This document shows, one piece after another, positions 1-7,535 of a stretch of DNA of 64,000 nt. Position 1 is the first letter of the stretch. Every line of letters starts with the position of its first letter. Made by a program: the position numbers and the translations under genes. The notes below the pieces were generated by a model. That model was not told the origin of the DNA. It worked only from the letters and a program-made list of their open reading frames with translations, and searched no databases. The stretch is from Pseudomonas sp. RIT409. Lineage in GTDB: Bacteria > Pseudomonadota > Gammaproteobacteria > Pseudomonadales > Pseudomonadaceae. The DNA is taken from positions 80,473 through 144,472 of the forward strand of contig NZ_QARE02000014.1 of the NCBI RefSeq assembly GCF_003052515.2, read 5' to 3'.

Positions 1-1
1 T

Positions 2-139
2 GGGCTGGGCGCAGGCGATGCGGCGCTGGGCACGAACCTGGTGCTGTCCGTGGTGGCCTTGAGTATCGTGATCCACGGCATCAGCGTGCAGCCTTTGCTG
101 AATCGCTATGAGGCCTGGAAAAACTGGCGTCGAGAGTGA
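2..139 (+). CDS. Cation:proton antiporter, C-terminal fragment (partial)
   Basis: An open frame enters from the window edge and ends at a TGA at 137-139. The 45 visible residues read as a hydrophobic last membrane helix (VLSVVALSIVIHGISVQPLL) followed by a short basic tail ending WKNWRRE. The pattern VIHGISVQPLL closing the last transmembrane helix is typical of NhaP/CPA1-type Na+/H+ antiporters, which exchange protons for Na+ or K+ across the inner membrane. Only the C-terminus is visible, so the substrate and subfamily cannot be judged. The gene converges on the MFS gene downstream, with a GC-rich hairpin between them. Confidence 0.6.
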   Translation, partial: GLGAGDAALGTNLVLSVVALSIVIHGISVQPLLNRYEAWKNWRRE

Positions 140-162
140 AGCGCAGGGCTGTCTGACGCGCT

Positions 163-192
163 CGGCCCCTTCAAAGCGAATCCGAGGGGCCG
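163..192. terminator. Hairpin between convergent genes, possible bidirectional terminator
   Basis: Perfect 8-bp inverted repeat CGGCCCCT (163-170) / AGGGGCCG (185-192) with a 14-nt loop, placed between the stop of the antiporter and the stop of the convergent MFS gene. There is no clear T-run on either side, so a terminator role rests on position and stem strength only. Confidence 0.35.
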
Positions 193-205
193 GGGCACGT
201 CGTCA

Positions 206-1465
206 TCAATGATGGCTGATGACGGCACGTTGATCGTCAGCACCGCCGGCCAGGTGGTTACTGACGTGGCGGCCCAGCACCAGCACGGTCACCAGGCCAC
301 AGCCGACCAGCGCCGTGGCCAGGCTCATCAGCACCGAACTGCCCATCTGATCGACGATCTGGCCGCCGAAGAATGAACCCACTGCGATGATCACTTGAAA
401 CATGGCGACGAACAGGGGCATGCCGCGTTCGACGTCCTGCGGCGCGACCACGAACATCCAGATGCTGGCGCACGCTGGGAAGGCGCCAAAGGCGAAGCCC
501 CAGAGCGCAATCAGCATCGCTGCCCCCGTCAGCTGAGTGGCGAAGTACGGGAACAGGACGGTGCTGATGCCGATCATCAGGCCCACCAGCAGCAACGTAT
601 GGCGCACACTGCGATTGGCGGCGAAGCCTGCGAACAGATTGCCGAACACCCCAGCCACCCCGTAGAGCAGCAGCAACGAGCCAATGGTGGGCCCATCGAA
701 CCCGGCGTTGTGCTTGAAGAACGGCGCGACGTAGGTGTAGGCAGCGAAATGCGCCAGGCCGATCAGCAATACGGCGATCAACCCCACGCGCGCTTGCGGA
801 TTGATGAACAGCGCGGGCAGGTCGCTGATGCGAATGGCCTTGTCGGGGTTGAGGCGTGGCAACAGGAAGAGCTGCGCCAACAACACTGGTATGCCCACCA
901 GCGCGGTCACCAGAAAGGTCATGCGCCAGCCCATCAGCTCACTCAGCCAGGTGCCGACTGGCACTCCCAGCACCGTGGCGAGGGTCACGCCGACCATGAT
1001 GATCGAGGTCGCCTGCGCGACGCTGACGCCCCGCGGTGCCAATCGCCCGCTCAGGGCAATGGCCGTCGCCCAGAACCCGCCAATGCTGATACCCAGCAGC
1101 ACGCGCCCGAACAACAGCAGGTTGAAATCGCTGGCCCAAGACACTGTCAGGTTGGCGACGATCATGATCAGCGTCAGGCCGATCAGCAGAAAACGCCTGT
1201 CCAGTGCCCCGATGCCCACTGACAACAGGGGCGCGGCGAGGGCGGCCATGATGCCGGGCAGGGTCACCATCAAACCGGCATGGCCGGCGCTGATGCCCAG
1301 ATCCCGGGCCACATCGTTGAGTACCCCGACAGGAAGAAATTCACTGGTCACCAGCGCAAAGGCGCCGACGGCCACGGAAAGGATGGCTAACCACTGCTGT
1401 TTGACGTTTTGTTGATCATGTTCGGGACGGCCTTGGGAGGCCTGGCTGGCGCTTGGCATGGGCAT
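206..1465 (-). CDS. MFS transporter, DHA1 (AraJ/YdhP-like sugar or drug efflux) family
   Basis: Major facilitator superfamily exporter of about 419 residues with the usual 12 hydrophobic segments. Helix 1 (roughly residues 25-47, VGAFALVTSEFLPVGVL) carries the TSEFLPVG motif common to AraJ/PbuE/YdhP-type DHA1 efflux proteins. A positively charged loop and the motif GRVLLGISIGGFWA follow. Such proteins export sugars, purines or drugs using the proton gradient; the substrate here is unknown. The frame extends to a GTG at 1501, but ATG codons at 1465 and 1459 precede the likely cytoplasmic N-terminus and none has a strong ribosome site, so the exact start is uncertain. A Fur-box-like palindrome lies about 105 bp upstream. 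Confidence 0.8.
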   Translation of the reverse strand: MPMPSASQASQGRPEHDQQNVKQQWLAILSVAVGAFALVTSEFLPVGVLNDVARDLGISAGHAGLMVTLPGIMAALAAPLLSVGIGALDRRFLLIGLTLIMIVANLTVSWASDFNLLLFGRVLLGISIGGFWATAIALSGRLAPRGVSVAQATSIIMVGVTLATVLGVPVGTWLSELMGWRMTFLVTALVGIPVLLAQLFLLPRLNPDKAIRISDLPALFINPQARVGLIAVLLIGLAHFAAYTYVAPFFKHNAGFDGPTIGSLLLLYGVAGVFGNLFAGFAANRSVRHTLLLVGLMIGISTVLFPYFATQLTGAAMLIALWGFAFGAFPACASIWMFVVAPQDVERGMPLFVAMFQVIIAVGSFFGGQIVDQMGSSVLMSLATALVGCGLVTVLVLGRHVSNHLAGGADDQRAVISHH

Positions 1466-1568
1466 GGTTCCAAGTGGGAGATGTGGCCTGAAAGCAGGCA
1501 CTGAAGCGGGGAGACGAACTGGCGAGGATTGTAGGTTTCAGCCTGCCGCGCGCCACAGGCGAGCGGTT

Positions 1569-1597
1569 CGATAATACTTATCAATGAGAGTGATAAG
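1569..1597. promoter_or_regulatory. Fur-box-like overlapping inverted repeats
   Basis: Positions 1569-1583 read CGATAATACTTATCA, matching the 7-1-7 Fur consensus TGATAATnATTATCA at 12 of 14 specified positions. A second palindrome overlaps it: CTTATCA (1577-1583) and TGATAAG (1591-1597), with a 7-nt spacer. The site lies between the divergent MFS gene and the damaged SDR gene, where it could control either. Iron control is an inference from the motif only. Confidence 0.45.
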
Positions 1598-1632
1598 ACG
1601 CGCTTATTCGTGTGGTCCGAGCCCTGTAGCGC

Positions 1633-2385
1633 TTGAGCCTTGAAGGGGCGAGCGGGCTTTCGCTCGGCAGCGGTGGTCTGCCGAGCGATCCACCCTGCAT
1701 GAGGCACGCATGCCACCGGGGCCTCGGCCTGGCATTCGCCAAAGCCGCTCACGCCTTGGGCGCTTCGAAAGTCTACGCGGGGATGCGCAATACGGAGGGC
1801 TTTGACGTCCCCGGTCTGACCCCCGTCAGACTGGACGTGACCGACGATGCGTCGGTCCGGGCTGCCGCTGCGATGTGCCAAGACGTCACCCTGGTGGTGA
1901 ACAACGCCGGCATCGTCAGTTTGATGAACGGCCCGCTCGATCAGAACATGGACGAACTGTCGCGCACGCTGATGGAGACCAACTACTTCGGGATCATTCG
2001 GGTGTCGCAGGCGTTTGCCCCTGTGCTCGCCGCGAATGGCGGGGGCGCATTCATCAATGTGCTATCCGACGCGACCTGGCTGAGCGTTCCGATGCTGGCG
2101 GCGTACGCGGCGTCGAAATCCGCAGCATGGAGCGTGACCAACGCGTTGCGCCTGCAGTTGAAGAGCCAGGGGACGCAGGTCGTCGCGCTGCATGTGGGCT
2201 TCCTCGACACGGATATGACCAAGGGGTTCGACATGCCCAAGTCGAGTCCTGATCTGGTCGCCAGGAAAGTCTATGCCGGGTTGGAAGCCGGGGCCTTGGA
2301 GGTCCTGGCCGATGAGGGCACCGTACAGGTCAAATCGACACTGTCCAGTTCCGAGCTGGTGTATTTCGATCCGCCCTCGTTTTGA
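1633..2385 (+). pseudogene. SDR-family oxidoreductase with damaged N-terminus
   Basis: The protein keeps most of a classical short-chain dehydrogenase: RGLGLAFAKAAHALGASKVYAG (second half of the Rossmann dinucleotide site), NNAGI, the catalytic tetrad region with S (INVLSDATWLS) and YAASK, and a downstream TDMTKG. The first beta strand and the TGxx half of the TGxxxGxG motif are missing. The frame before RGLG reads SDPPCMRHACH, which does not resemble a Rossmann strand. In another frame the bases just before this point read ATGAS, compatible with a small frameshifting deletion at a CCGGGGCC repeat. No ribosome site supports any start. It may be a pseudogene or a non-functional 5'-truncated copy; the rest of the frame is open to its normal end. 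Confidence 0.55.
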
Positions 2386-2408
2386 TCGCCGACTCGGGTG
2401 CACGTCAG

Positions 2409-2426
2409 GGCGCCTGTGCTGGCGCC
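2409..2426 (+). terminator. Possible terminator after the SDR gene
   Basis: GGCGCC (2409-2414), a 6-nt loop, GGCGCC (2421-2426), followed by the pyrimidine-rich TCTCTGTCCGTTCT. It lies between the convergent SDR and DUF1264 genes. The stem is short but GC-only. Confidence 0.4.
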
Positions 2427-2438
2427 TCTCTGTCCGTT

Positions 2439-3227
2439 CTAAGGGGCCTGCGTGCGCCCCGCGTGCGACGTGCCGGTCGGGTCATTGATCTGAATCACGT
2501 TGCCCTGACGCCAGGCATCTGCGCCCGGGAGCGGTTCAGGGGCCGTGATGTCTGACCGTGCGGCCCGCTTGGCATCACTGCTGACGCCAAACCGGCGATC
2601 CCGTTCGCGGACCATGCGCGGATCGGCCTGACCATCGGCGACGAAGCCCATCATCAATTGCGGCATGCCCAGCGGAAGGGTCTTGTCCTGATCGGTATGC
2701 CAGGTGTGCCAGGTTTTGCCGTAGGTGCTCGCCAACTTTTCCATCAGCGCATGTTCGGCAGGTTCGGGAATACCCGGCGCGATCAACTGCCCTGATGTCA
2801 CTTCATGCCGGTGGCTGTGCCAGAGCGCCTTTTCCCCCTCGGGCAATCGGGCGAAAAGCGCGGCACTGACGATGTACTCCACCCCCATCAGCTTCGCGTC
2901 TTGGGTGTTGCCATCGAAGATGACGCATTGGATCACGTCGTCATTGAGCACCGAACAGTAGTGGTGCGCCTCCATCTGCGCCTGTTGGTGGCCATTGTAG
3001 AAATGGAAGCCGTCCAGATAGGCATTCAGTCGATCGATCGGCGGTCGGCTTTGCAACAGGTGCGCGCCTGTGTCGAGGGCCTGGATCGTGGGGGCGGTGG
3101 GCTTGCCGGGAGCGTCCACGGGGGAAGGCGACGTGTGAGATCCGCACGCCGCCAGCGAAGCGAAGCCCAGGCTCAGGTATGCCAGTTTGAAGCGGGAAGG
3201 GCCGTGCGTGGCATGACGAAGGTTCAT
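2439..3227 (-). CDS. DUF1264 (OBAP-like) lipoprotein
   Basis: Protein of 262 residues with a basic N-terminus, a short hydrophobic stretch and a lipobox LAAC at residues 25-28 (lipidated Cys28), so it is probably anchored in the outer membrane facing the periplasm. From about residue 75 it carries the DUF1264 / oil-body-associated-protein signature: FHFYNGHQQAQMEAHHYC, then GVEYIVSAALFARLPEGEKALWHSH, then EKLASTYGKTWHTW. The biochemical role of the family in bacteria is unknown. Its ATG overlaps the stop of the upstream APC permease by 4 nt (ATGA at 3224-3227), so the two are translationally coupled and probably act together. The C-terminal 60 residues are basic and low in hydrophobicity. Confidence 0.8.
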   Translation of the reverse strand: MNLRHATHGPSRFKLAYLSLGFASLAACGSHTSPSPVDAPGKPTAPTIQALDTGAHLLQSRPPIDRLNAYLDGFHFYNGHQQAQMEAHHYCSVLNDDVIQCVIFDGNTQDAKLMGVEYIVSAALFARLPEGEKALWHSHRHEVTSGQLIAPGIPEPAEHALMEKLASTYGKTWHTWHTDQDKTLPLGMPQLMMGFVADGQADPRMVRERDRRFGVSSDAKRAARSDITAPEPLPGADAWRQGNVIQINDPTGTSHAGRTQAP

Positions 3228-4576
3228 GATGTTTTCTCGTGGGCCGGTTCAATGTCGGTAGGGACCACGGGTTTCACGCCGCCCGCCCGTGCTGCCGCGT
3301 GCAGCCCCACGCCGACCAGGATCAGGGCCCCGGCGCGCAGCCATGTGCCCATGCTCTGTTGGCTCAACAGCAGCAGGCAGGACACGATGCCCAGCACAGG
3401 CATCCAGGTCGGCACTCTGAAGTGGGGCGTCTGCACCTTGTCCTTGCGCAAGACCAAGACCGCCAGATTGGTACTGATGAACACGAAAAGCAGCAACAGC
3501 ACTACCGTTTGCGCCAGCGTCTGCAGGGAGCCTGTCAGTGTCAGCGCCACCGCAACCACCGACGTGGCGAGAATCGCCATGCCCGGGGTGCGGCGCTGCG
3601 GGAAGACCTGCGTCAGTGCGCGTGGAAGCAATCCCTGGCGCGCCATTCCGTAAGCCAGTCGGCTCGACATGATCATCGTCAGCAACGCGCCGTTGGCCAC
3701 GGCCACCAACGCGATGAACGCGAACAGGCGTGGGGAGACGCCCAGGCCCGAGGCTTTGACCACTTCGAGCAGCGGGGCGGACGAGGTCAGCAACCGCTCC
3801 ACAGGCATCACCGACGCAGCGGCTATGGCGACCCCCATGTAAACGGCGCCTGCGAGCAAGAGCGCGCCGAACAGTGCGCGAGGATAGGTCCTGCGCACGT
3901 CGCGGATTTCCTCCGCGAGGTTGGCGGATGTCTCGAAGCCGACAAACGAATAGAACGCCAGCAACGCGGCGCTCAGCACCGCCAGCGCAGGGTTGACCCC
4001 CGGTTTGAAGGACAACGCCCGTGAAAGATCAGCCTCACCCGTGCGGAAAAACCAGAGGGCCGCCACCATCACGATCAGCAGCCCCGACACCTCGATCAGG
4101 GTCATCACCAGATTGGCCGACAGGGATTCCTTGATTCCTTGGGCATTGAGCAGTGCGATAAGCCCCAGAAACACCAGGGCCGCAACGGGCGGCGAAACCT
4201 GCACGAATGCCGAAAGGTAGTCCCCGGCGAACGCCAACGACAGGCCCGCTGCGCTGGTGACGCCTGCGGCCAGCATGCAGAAACCTACCAGAAAGGCGAT
4301 CAGCGGTGAGTTGAACGCTTTGCCCGCGAACACCGCTGAAGCGCCTGCATGGGGGTATTTGGTCACCAGTTCGGCGTAGGAGCCGGCCGTCAGTAAGGCA
4401 AAACACAGCGCAATCAGGAGGGGAACCCAGATCGCCCCGCCCACTTCGCCGGCGATGGTGCCCGCCAGGGCATAGACGCCGGCTCCGAGCACATCGCCGA
4501 GGATGAACAGTAGCAGCATGGGACCTGTGACGGCGCGCTTGAGCGTTGGCCGGGATGAGGGGGGTGTCATTGGCAT
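3224..4576 (-). CDS. APC-family amino acid permease
   Basis: Inner-membrane amino acid/polyamine/organocation transporter of about 450 residues with around 12 helices. The N-terminal half holds GPMLLLFILGDVLGAGVYALAGTIAGEVGG, the substrate-binding GxG-containing helix typical of the APC (CAT/YcaM-like) family. A later segment VGFETSANLAEEIRDVRRTYPRA matches the conserved loop after helix 6. The frame is open to 4624, but the ATG at 4576 is preceded by AGGGAG seven bases upstream, so it is preferred. The gene is first in a two-gene unit with the DUF1264 lipoprotein (4-nt overlap). The transported amino acid cannot be told from sequence. Confidence 0.85.
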   Translation of the reverse strand: MPMTPPSSRPTLKRAVTGPMLLLFILGDVLGAGVYALAGTIAGEVGGAIWVPLLIALCFALLTAGSYAELVTKYPHAGASAVFAGKAFNSPLIAFLVGFCMLAAGVTSAAGLSLAFAGDYLSAFVQVSPPVAALVFLGLIALLNAQGIKESLSANLVMTLIEVSGLLIVMVAALWFFRTGEADLSRALSFKPGVNPALAVLSAALLAFYSFVGFETSANLAEEIRDVRRTYPRALFGALLLAGAVYMGVAIAAASVMPVERLLTSSAPLLEVVKASGLGVSPRLFAFIALVAVANGALLTMIMSSRLAYGMARQGLLPRALTQVFPQRRTPGMAILATSVVAVALTLTGSLQTLAQTVVLLLLFVFISTNLAVLVLRKDKVQTPHFRVPTWMPVLGIVSCLLLLSQQSMGTWLRAGALILVGVGLHAAARAGGVKPVVPTDIEPAHEKTS

Positions 4577-4732
4577 GCGGTGCTCCCTGCTTGAGTGGCA
4601 TGAACCGGCAACGGCGAACGCCATTACCTGACTTCATGGCTATCAGGAAGATCGTGTCTACATGGGAAGATTCCGGCATTTTTCAAAACCGGCGCCCAAC
4701 GTGCAGGGCGACAGCGCAGATCCGAAGTCGAT

Positions 4733-4774
4733 TGTAGGAGCGCGCTTGCCCGCGACAGCGGCGTGTCAGACAAC
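4733..4774 (+). repeat. Pseudomonas REP element
   Basis: The stretch starts TGTAGGAGCGCGCTTGCCCG and continues CGACAGCGGCGTGTCAGACA. This is the classic Pseudomonas REP sequence, with the imperfect palindrome GCGCGCTTGCCCGCG and the trailing GTGTCAG block. It sits in the 331-bp gap between the divergently transcribed APC permease and the small periplasmic protein. It is a single copy here; partner copies are expected elsewhere in the genome. Confidence 0.75.
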
Positions 4775-4907
4775 CCTGTTCTGACTCAGCAATCGCGATC
4801 GCGGGAAAGCCAAGGAACCACCGACAGGCACCTACTCGATCCGGGCGGGCCAAAAGGTCTTCGCTGCCTTAAGATGGAGGTCCTTTTGGCTATCCAGGGT
4901 CTTTACG

Positions 4908-5375
4908 ATGCGCCGACTTGTTCTCGTGGCAGGGGCTTTCCTGTGTTTCAGCGCGTTGGCCGACAACGCTCATCAGCCCGTCCGGAAATGGACATTGCTG
5001 GATCAGAACGACAAGGCCTACACCCTCGATGACGAGGCTCAGGTGCTGCTGGTCGCGCGCAGCATGGCAGCGGCGAAAATGGTCAACGCGGCGATCGAGG
5101 ACGCGCCCGCAGGCTATCTGGAGTCGCGCCACGTGATCTATGTCGCGGACATCGAAAAAATGCCGTCAGTCATCAAGCTGGTGGCCGTGCCTGCGATGCG
5201 CTCGGCCAACTACCGGATTCTGCTGGATCGCGACGGCCGGGTCGCCAGTGAGTACAACGGGGATCGGGAGTCGGTCCAATGGCTGGCGCTCAAGGGCGGC
5301 GCAGTGGTGCAGGAGAAGCGGTTCACTGATGGCGCGGCGCTCAAGCAGGCCATCGCCGAGCGCCCCCAGCCCTGA
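4908..5375 (+). CDS. Conserved small periplasmic protein of unknown function
   Basis: 155 residues with a clear signal peptide (MRRLVLVAGAFLCFSALA, predicted cleavage before DN). The mature part begins with a segment reminiscent of a thioredoxin-fold first strand (VRKWTLLDQNDKAYTLDDEAQVLLVA) and later has YRILLDRDGRVASEYNGD and a C-terminal helix, so a degenerate thioredoxin-like fold is possible. No CXXC or any cysteine pair is present in the mature chain, so it is not a thiol oxidoreductase. AGGG eight bases before ATG is a modest ribosome site. The gene ends 8 bp from the convergent crtE stop. No function is assigned. Confidence 0.65.
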   Translation: MRRLVLVAGAFLCFSALADNAHQPVRKWTLLDQNDKAYTLDDEAQVLLVARSMAAAKMVNAAIEDAPAGYLESRHVIYVADIEKMPSVIKLVAVPAMRSANYRILLDRDGRVASEYNGDRESVQWLALKGGAVVQEKRFTDGAALKQAIAERPQP

Positions 5376-5383
5376 ACGGTTGA

Positions 5384-6280
5384 TCAAAACCGCTTCTTGA
5401 ACACCATGGCCATGAAGCCCTCGATCATATGGGCGTCATTGAACACCTGGCGCAGGTGGGTTTCGGCGTTGGTCAGGTGAAGGTGCAACTGGGCCTTGAC
5501 CTTTTCCTCGCCGTAGACCGAGACGAAGGTCGACTTGCCGAGGTCTTTGCCCGAGTCCTTGCCGGTGTCGCTGCAGCCATCGCACAGATCGTCATACATC
5601 TGGAATGCCTGACCCAGTTCCATCGCAAAGTTCTGCAGCGGGGCACGGGCGTTTTCGGCGCCGTGGCTGATCAACCAGGCCATGTCGACGATGGCACCGA
5701 ACAGCACACCGGTCTTGAGGTCGTTGGTCATGGCGATGTCTTCCGCACTCCGGCTGTGCTGCCCGTCGCGCAGGTCGAGGAACTGGCCGCGCACCAACCC
5801 TTGCATGCCCACTGCGTTCGCAGCCAGCTCGACCAGTTGAGTCCGGATCGTCGGCGCCAGGTCGGCGATCGACGCGATGACGCCGAACGCGCGGCTTAAC
5901 AGCGCCACCGCGGTCAGAATCGCCACGTCCTCGCCGAATTTCAGGTGCACCGTTGGCTTGCCACGCCGCAAAGACGCGTTGTCCATGCACGGCATGTCGT
6001 CCAGCACCAGTGAAGCCGCGTGAATCAGCTCGACCGCGCAACCCAGATCCAGCGCCGCCGTCCCTTCATGGCCAAGCCCCTGTGCAATGAGCATCAGCAG
6101 CACCGGGCGCATCCGCTTGCCGGGCGCGAGCGCCGAATCACGCATCGCCAGCGCCACCAGATCGCGTTCGTTGCCACTCTCTGGGAGCAATTCATCGAGA
6201 CGCTGCTCGATGGCGGCGCGCACCACAGAAAGACGCTCGGTGAAGCCGAGGTCGAGGATGGCAGCGGAGTCCGTACTCAT
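5384..6280 (-). CDS. crtE: Geranylgeranyl diphosphate synthase (CrtE)
   Basis: Trans-isoprenyl diphosphate synthase of 298 residues making C20 GGPP from IPP and farnesyl or allylic diphosphates, the entry step of carotenoid synthesis. The first aspartate-rich motif DDMPCMD is at residues 94-100, in the form DDxxxxD found in bacterial type II enzymes. It is followed by RRGKPTVH, and the second motif DDLCD lies at 230-234. GKRMRP (54-59) is the IPP-binding site. It is transcribed away from idi-crtXYIB, so it is not in the same operon but shares the 199-bp regulatory gap. In Pantoea-type clusters crtE is normally the first gene of the same operon, so the inversion is notable. Confidence 0.93.
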   Translation of the reverse strand: MSTDSAAILDLGFTERLSVVRAAIEQRLDELLPESGNERDLVALAMRDSALAPGKRMRPVLLMLIAQGLGHEGTAALDLGCAVELIHAASLVLDDMPCMDNASLRRGKPTVHLKFGEDVAILTAVALLSRAFGVIASIADLAPTIRTQLVELAANAVGMQGLVRGQFLDLRDGQHSRSAEDIAMTNDLKTGVLFGAIVDMAWLISHGAENARAPLQNFAMELGQAFQMYDDLCDGCSDTGKDSGKDLGKSTFVSVYGEEKVKAQLHLHLTNAETHLRQVFNDAHMIEGFMAMVFKKRF

Positions 6281-6384
6281 CGGGGTATCTTCCTTTACTG
6301 TCGCGACTGGAACGGTTGCGTAGACCTGTCACGCTACAAGTCGGGGAACGACTTCGCAACGCAGGTGCCTCAGTTGAGCCAATC

Positions 6385-6451
6385 TTGTACAAAACGTGTA
6401 CTGTCGAGGCGTTTGTATAAGTTTTCTCATGAAATGACCACGCCGTATACG
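6385..6451. promoter_or_regulatory. Divergent crtE/idi control region with repeated TGTAC/TGTAT sites
   Basis: The 199-bp gap between crtE and idi contains TGTACA (6386-6391), TGTACT (6397-6402), TGTATA (6414-6419, within TTGTATAA) and the palindrome CGTATACG (6444-6451). Paired TGTACA-type hexamers about 18 bp apart are described for LitR/CarH-type B12-dependent light-responsive MerR regulators, which control carotenoid genes in several bacteria. Here the centres of the second and third sites are 17 bp apart. No litR/carH gene is present in this window, so the link is inferred. The region must hold the promoters for both directions. Confidence 0.4.
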
Positions 6452-6479
6452 AAATGATTCCAGCCAGTCGGGGCTTGTA

Positions 6480-7535
6480 ATGAGCAATAGCGATTTGAGT
6501 AGACGCAAGGATGACCACTTGAACATCGTGCTCGACCGACGCGCGGGTCCTCGTGGCCGGGGCACCGGGCTCGATGCGCTGCAATTCGAACACTGTGCCT
6601 TGCCCGAGTTGAACCTCGACGCGATCGATCTGAGCAGCGCGTTGGTGGGGAAAACGCTGCGCGCACCGCTGTTGATCAGTTCGATGACCGGGGGCGCCGA
6701 GCGTGCAACGGCCATCAACCGGCATCTGGCCGGGGCCGCTCAGGAGCTGGGCATCGCCATGGGGGTGGGCTCGCAACGCGTCGGGCTGAGAAGTGGCAAT
6801 GACCAGGGGCTGACGAGCGAACTCCGTCGGCTGGCGCCCGACATTCCCTTGCTTGGCAACATCGGCGCGGCGCAATTGCTGGAGCGTGACGGCCTGGACC
6901 TGGCGCGCCGAGCAGTGGACAGCCTGCATGCCGATGCCTTGATCATCCACCTGAACCCTTTGCAGGAAGCCGTGCAGGCCGAAGGCGACCGAAACTGGAG
7001 CGGGGTGCTGGAGGCGATTGCACGCACGGTCCAGACGCTGGGCGTGCCAGTGGTCGTCAAGGAGGTAGGAGCCGGGCTCTCCGCGCCGGTAGCGGTGGCG
7101 CTGGCCGATGCGGGCGTGCAGGTGATCGATGTGGCCGGCCTGGGGGGCACCAGTTGGGCGGCGGTCGAAGCCGCTCGGGCGGTACGGGCCGAAGACCGGC
7201 GAGTGGCTGAAGCGTTCAGCGGTTGGGGCATCCCCACCGCCATCAGTCTGCAGAGTGTCCGCCGCGCATTGCCCCAGATGCCCCTGATCGCCTCGGGCGG
7301 GATTCGCAACGGCGTCGACGCGGCCAAAGCGATCTGCCTGGGCGCCGATGTCATCGGTCAGGCGGCGGGTGTGTTGCGCGAAGCTACGCTGTCCACGCCT
7401 GCGGTCATCGAGCATTTCCGCATCGTCATTCGGCAGCTTCGGATTGCGTGTTTTTGTACCGGTTCGGCCAATCTCGCGGCGTTACGCCGCGCGCGTCTGC
7501 TGCCAGCCGACCCGACACTGTCGCTGTTCCCATGA
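6480..7535 (+). CDS. idi: Type 2 isopentenyl-diphosphate delta-isomerase
   Basis: FMN- and NADPH-dependent isomerase (Fni/IDI-2, 351 residues) that interconverts IPP and DMAPP, supplying the allylic primer for CrtE. Diagnostic are the N-terminal RKDDHL (9-14), PLLISSMTGG, MGVGSQR, the NPLQEAVQAEGDRNW segment, VVVKEVGAG, and the C-terminal FMN phosphate site IASGGIRNGVDAAKAICLGAD. It is first in the plus-strand crt operon, and its stop overlaps the crtX start by 4 nt (ATGA). The ribosome site is weak (GGGG about 8 bases upstream). The presence of IDI-2 in the operon resembles Pantoea agglomerans-type clusters. Confidence 0.93.
   Translation: MSNSDLSRRKDDHLNIVLDRRAGPRGRGTGLDALQFEHCALPELNLDAIDLSSALVGKTLRAPLLISSMTGGAERATAINRHLAGAAQELGIAMGVGSQRVGLRSGNDQGLTSELRRLAPDIPLLGNIGAAQLLERDGLDLARRAVDSLHADALIIHLNPLQEAVQAEGDRNWSGVLEAIARTVQTLGVPVVVKEVGAGLSAPVAVALADAGVQVIDVAGLGGTSWAAVEAARAVRAEDRRVAEAFSGWGIPTAISLQSVRRALPQMPLIASGGIRNGVDAAKAICLGADVIGQAAGVLREATLSTPAVIEHFRIVIRQLRIACFCTGSANLAALRRARLLPADPTLSLFP

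Noticed and set aside
395..1222. Long plus-strand open frame of 275 codons
   Set aside because: It lies antisense to the MFS gene; its product is rich in His, Gln, Arg and Glu with no domain, typical of a high-GC shadow frame.
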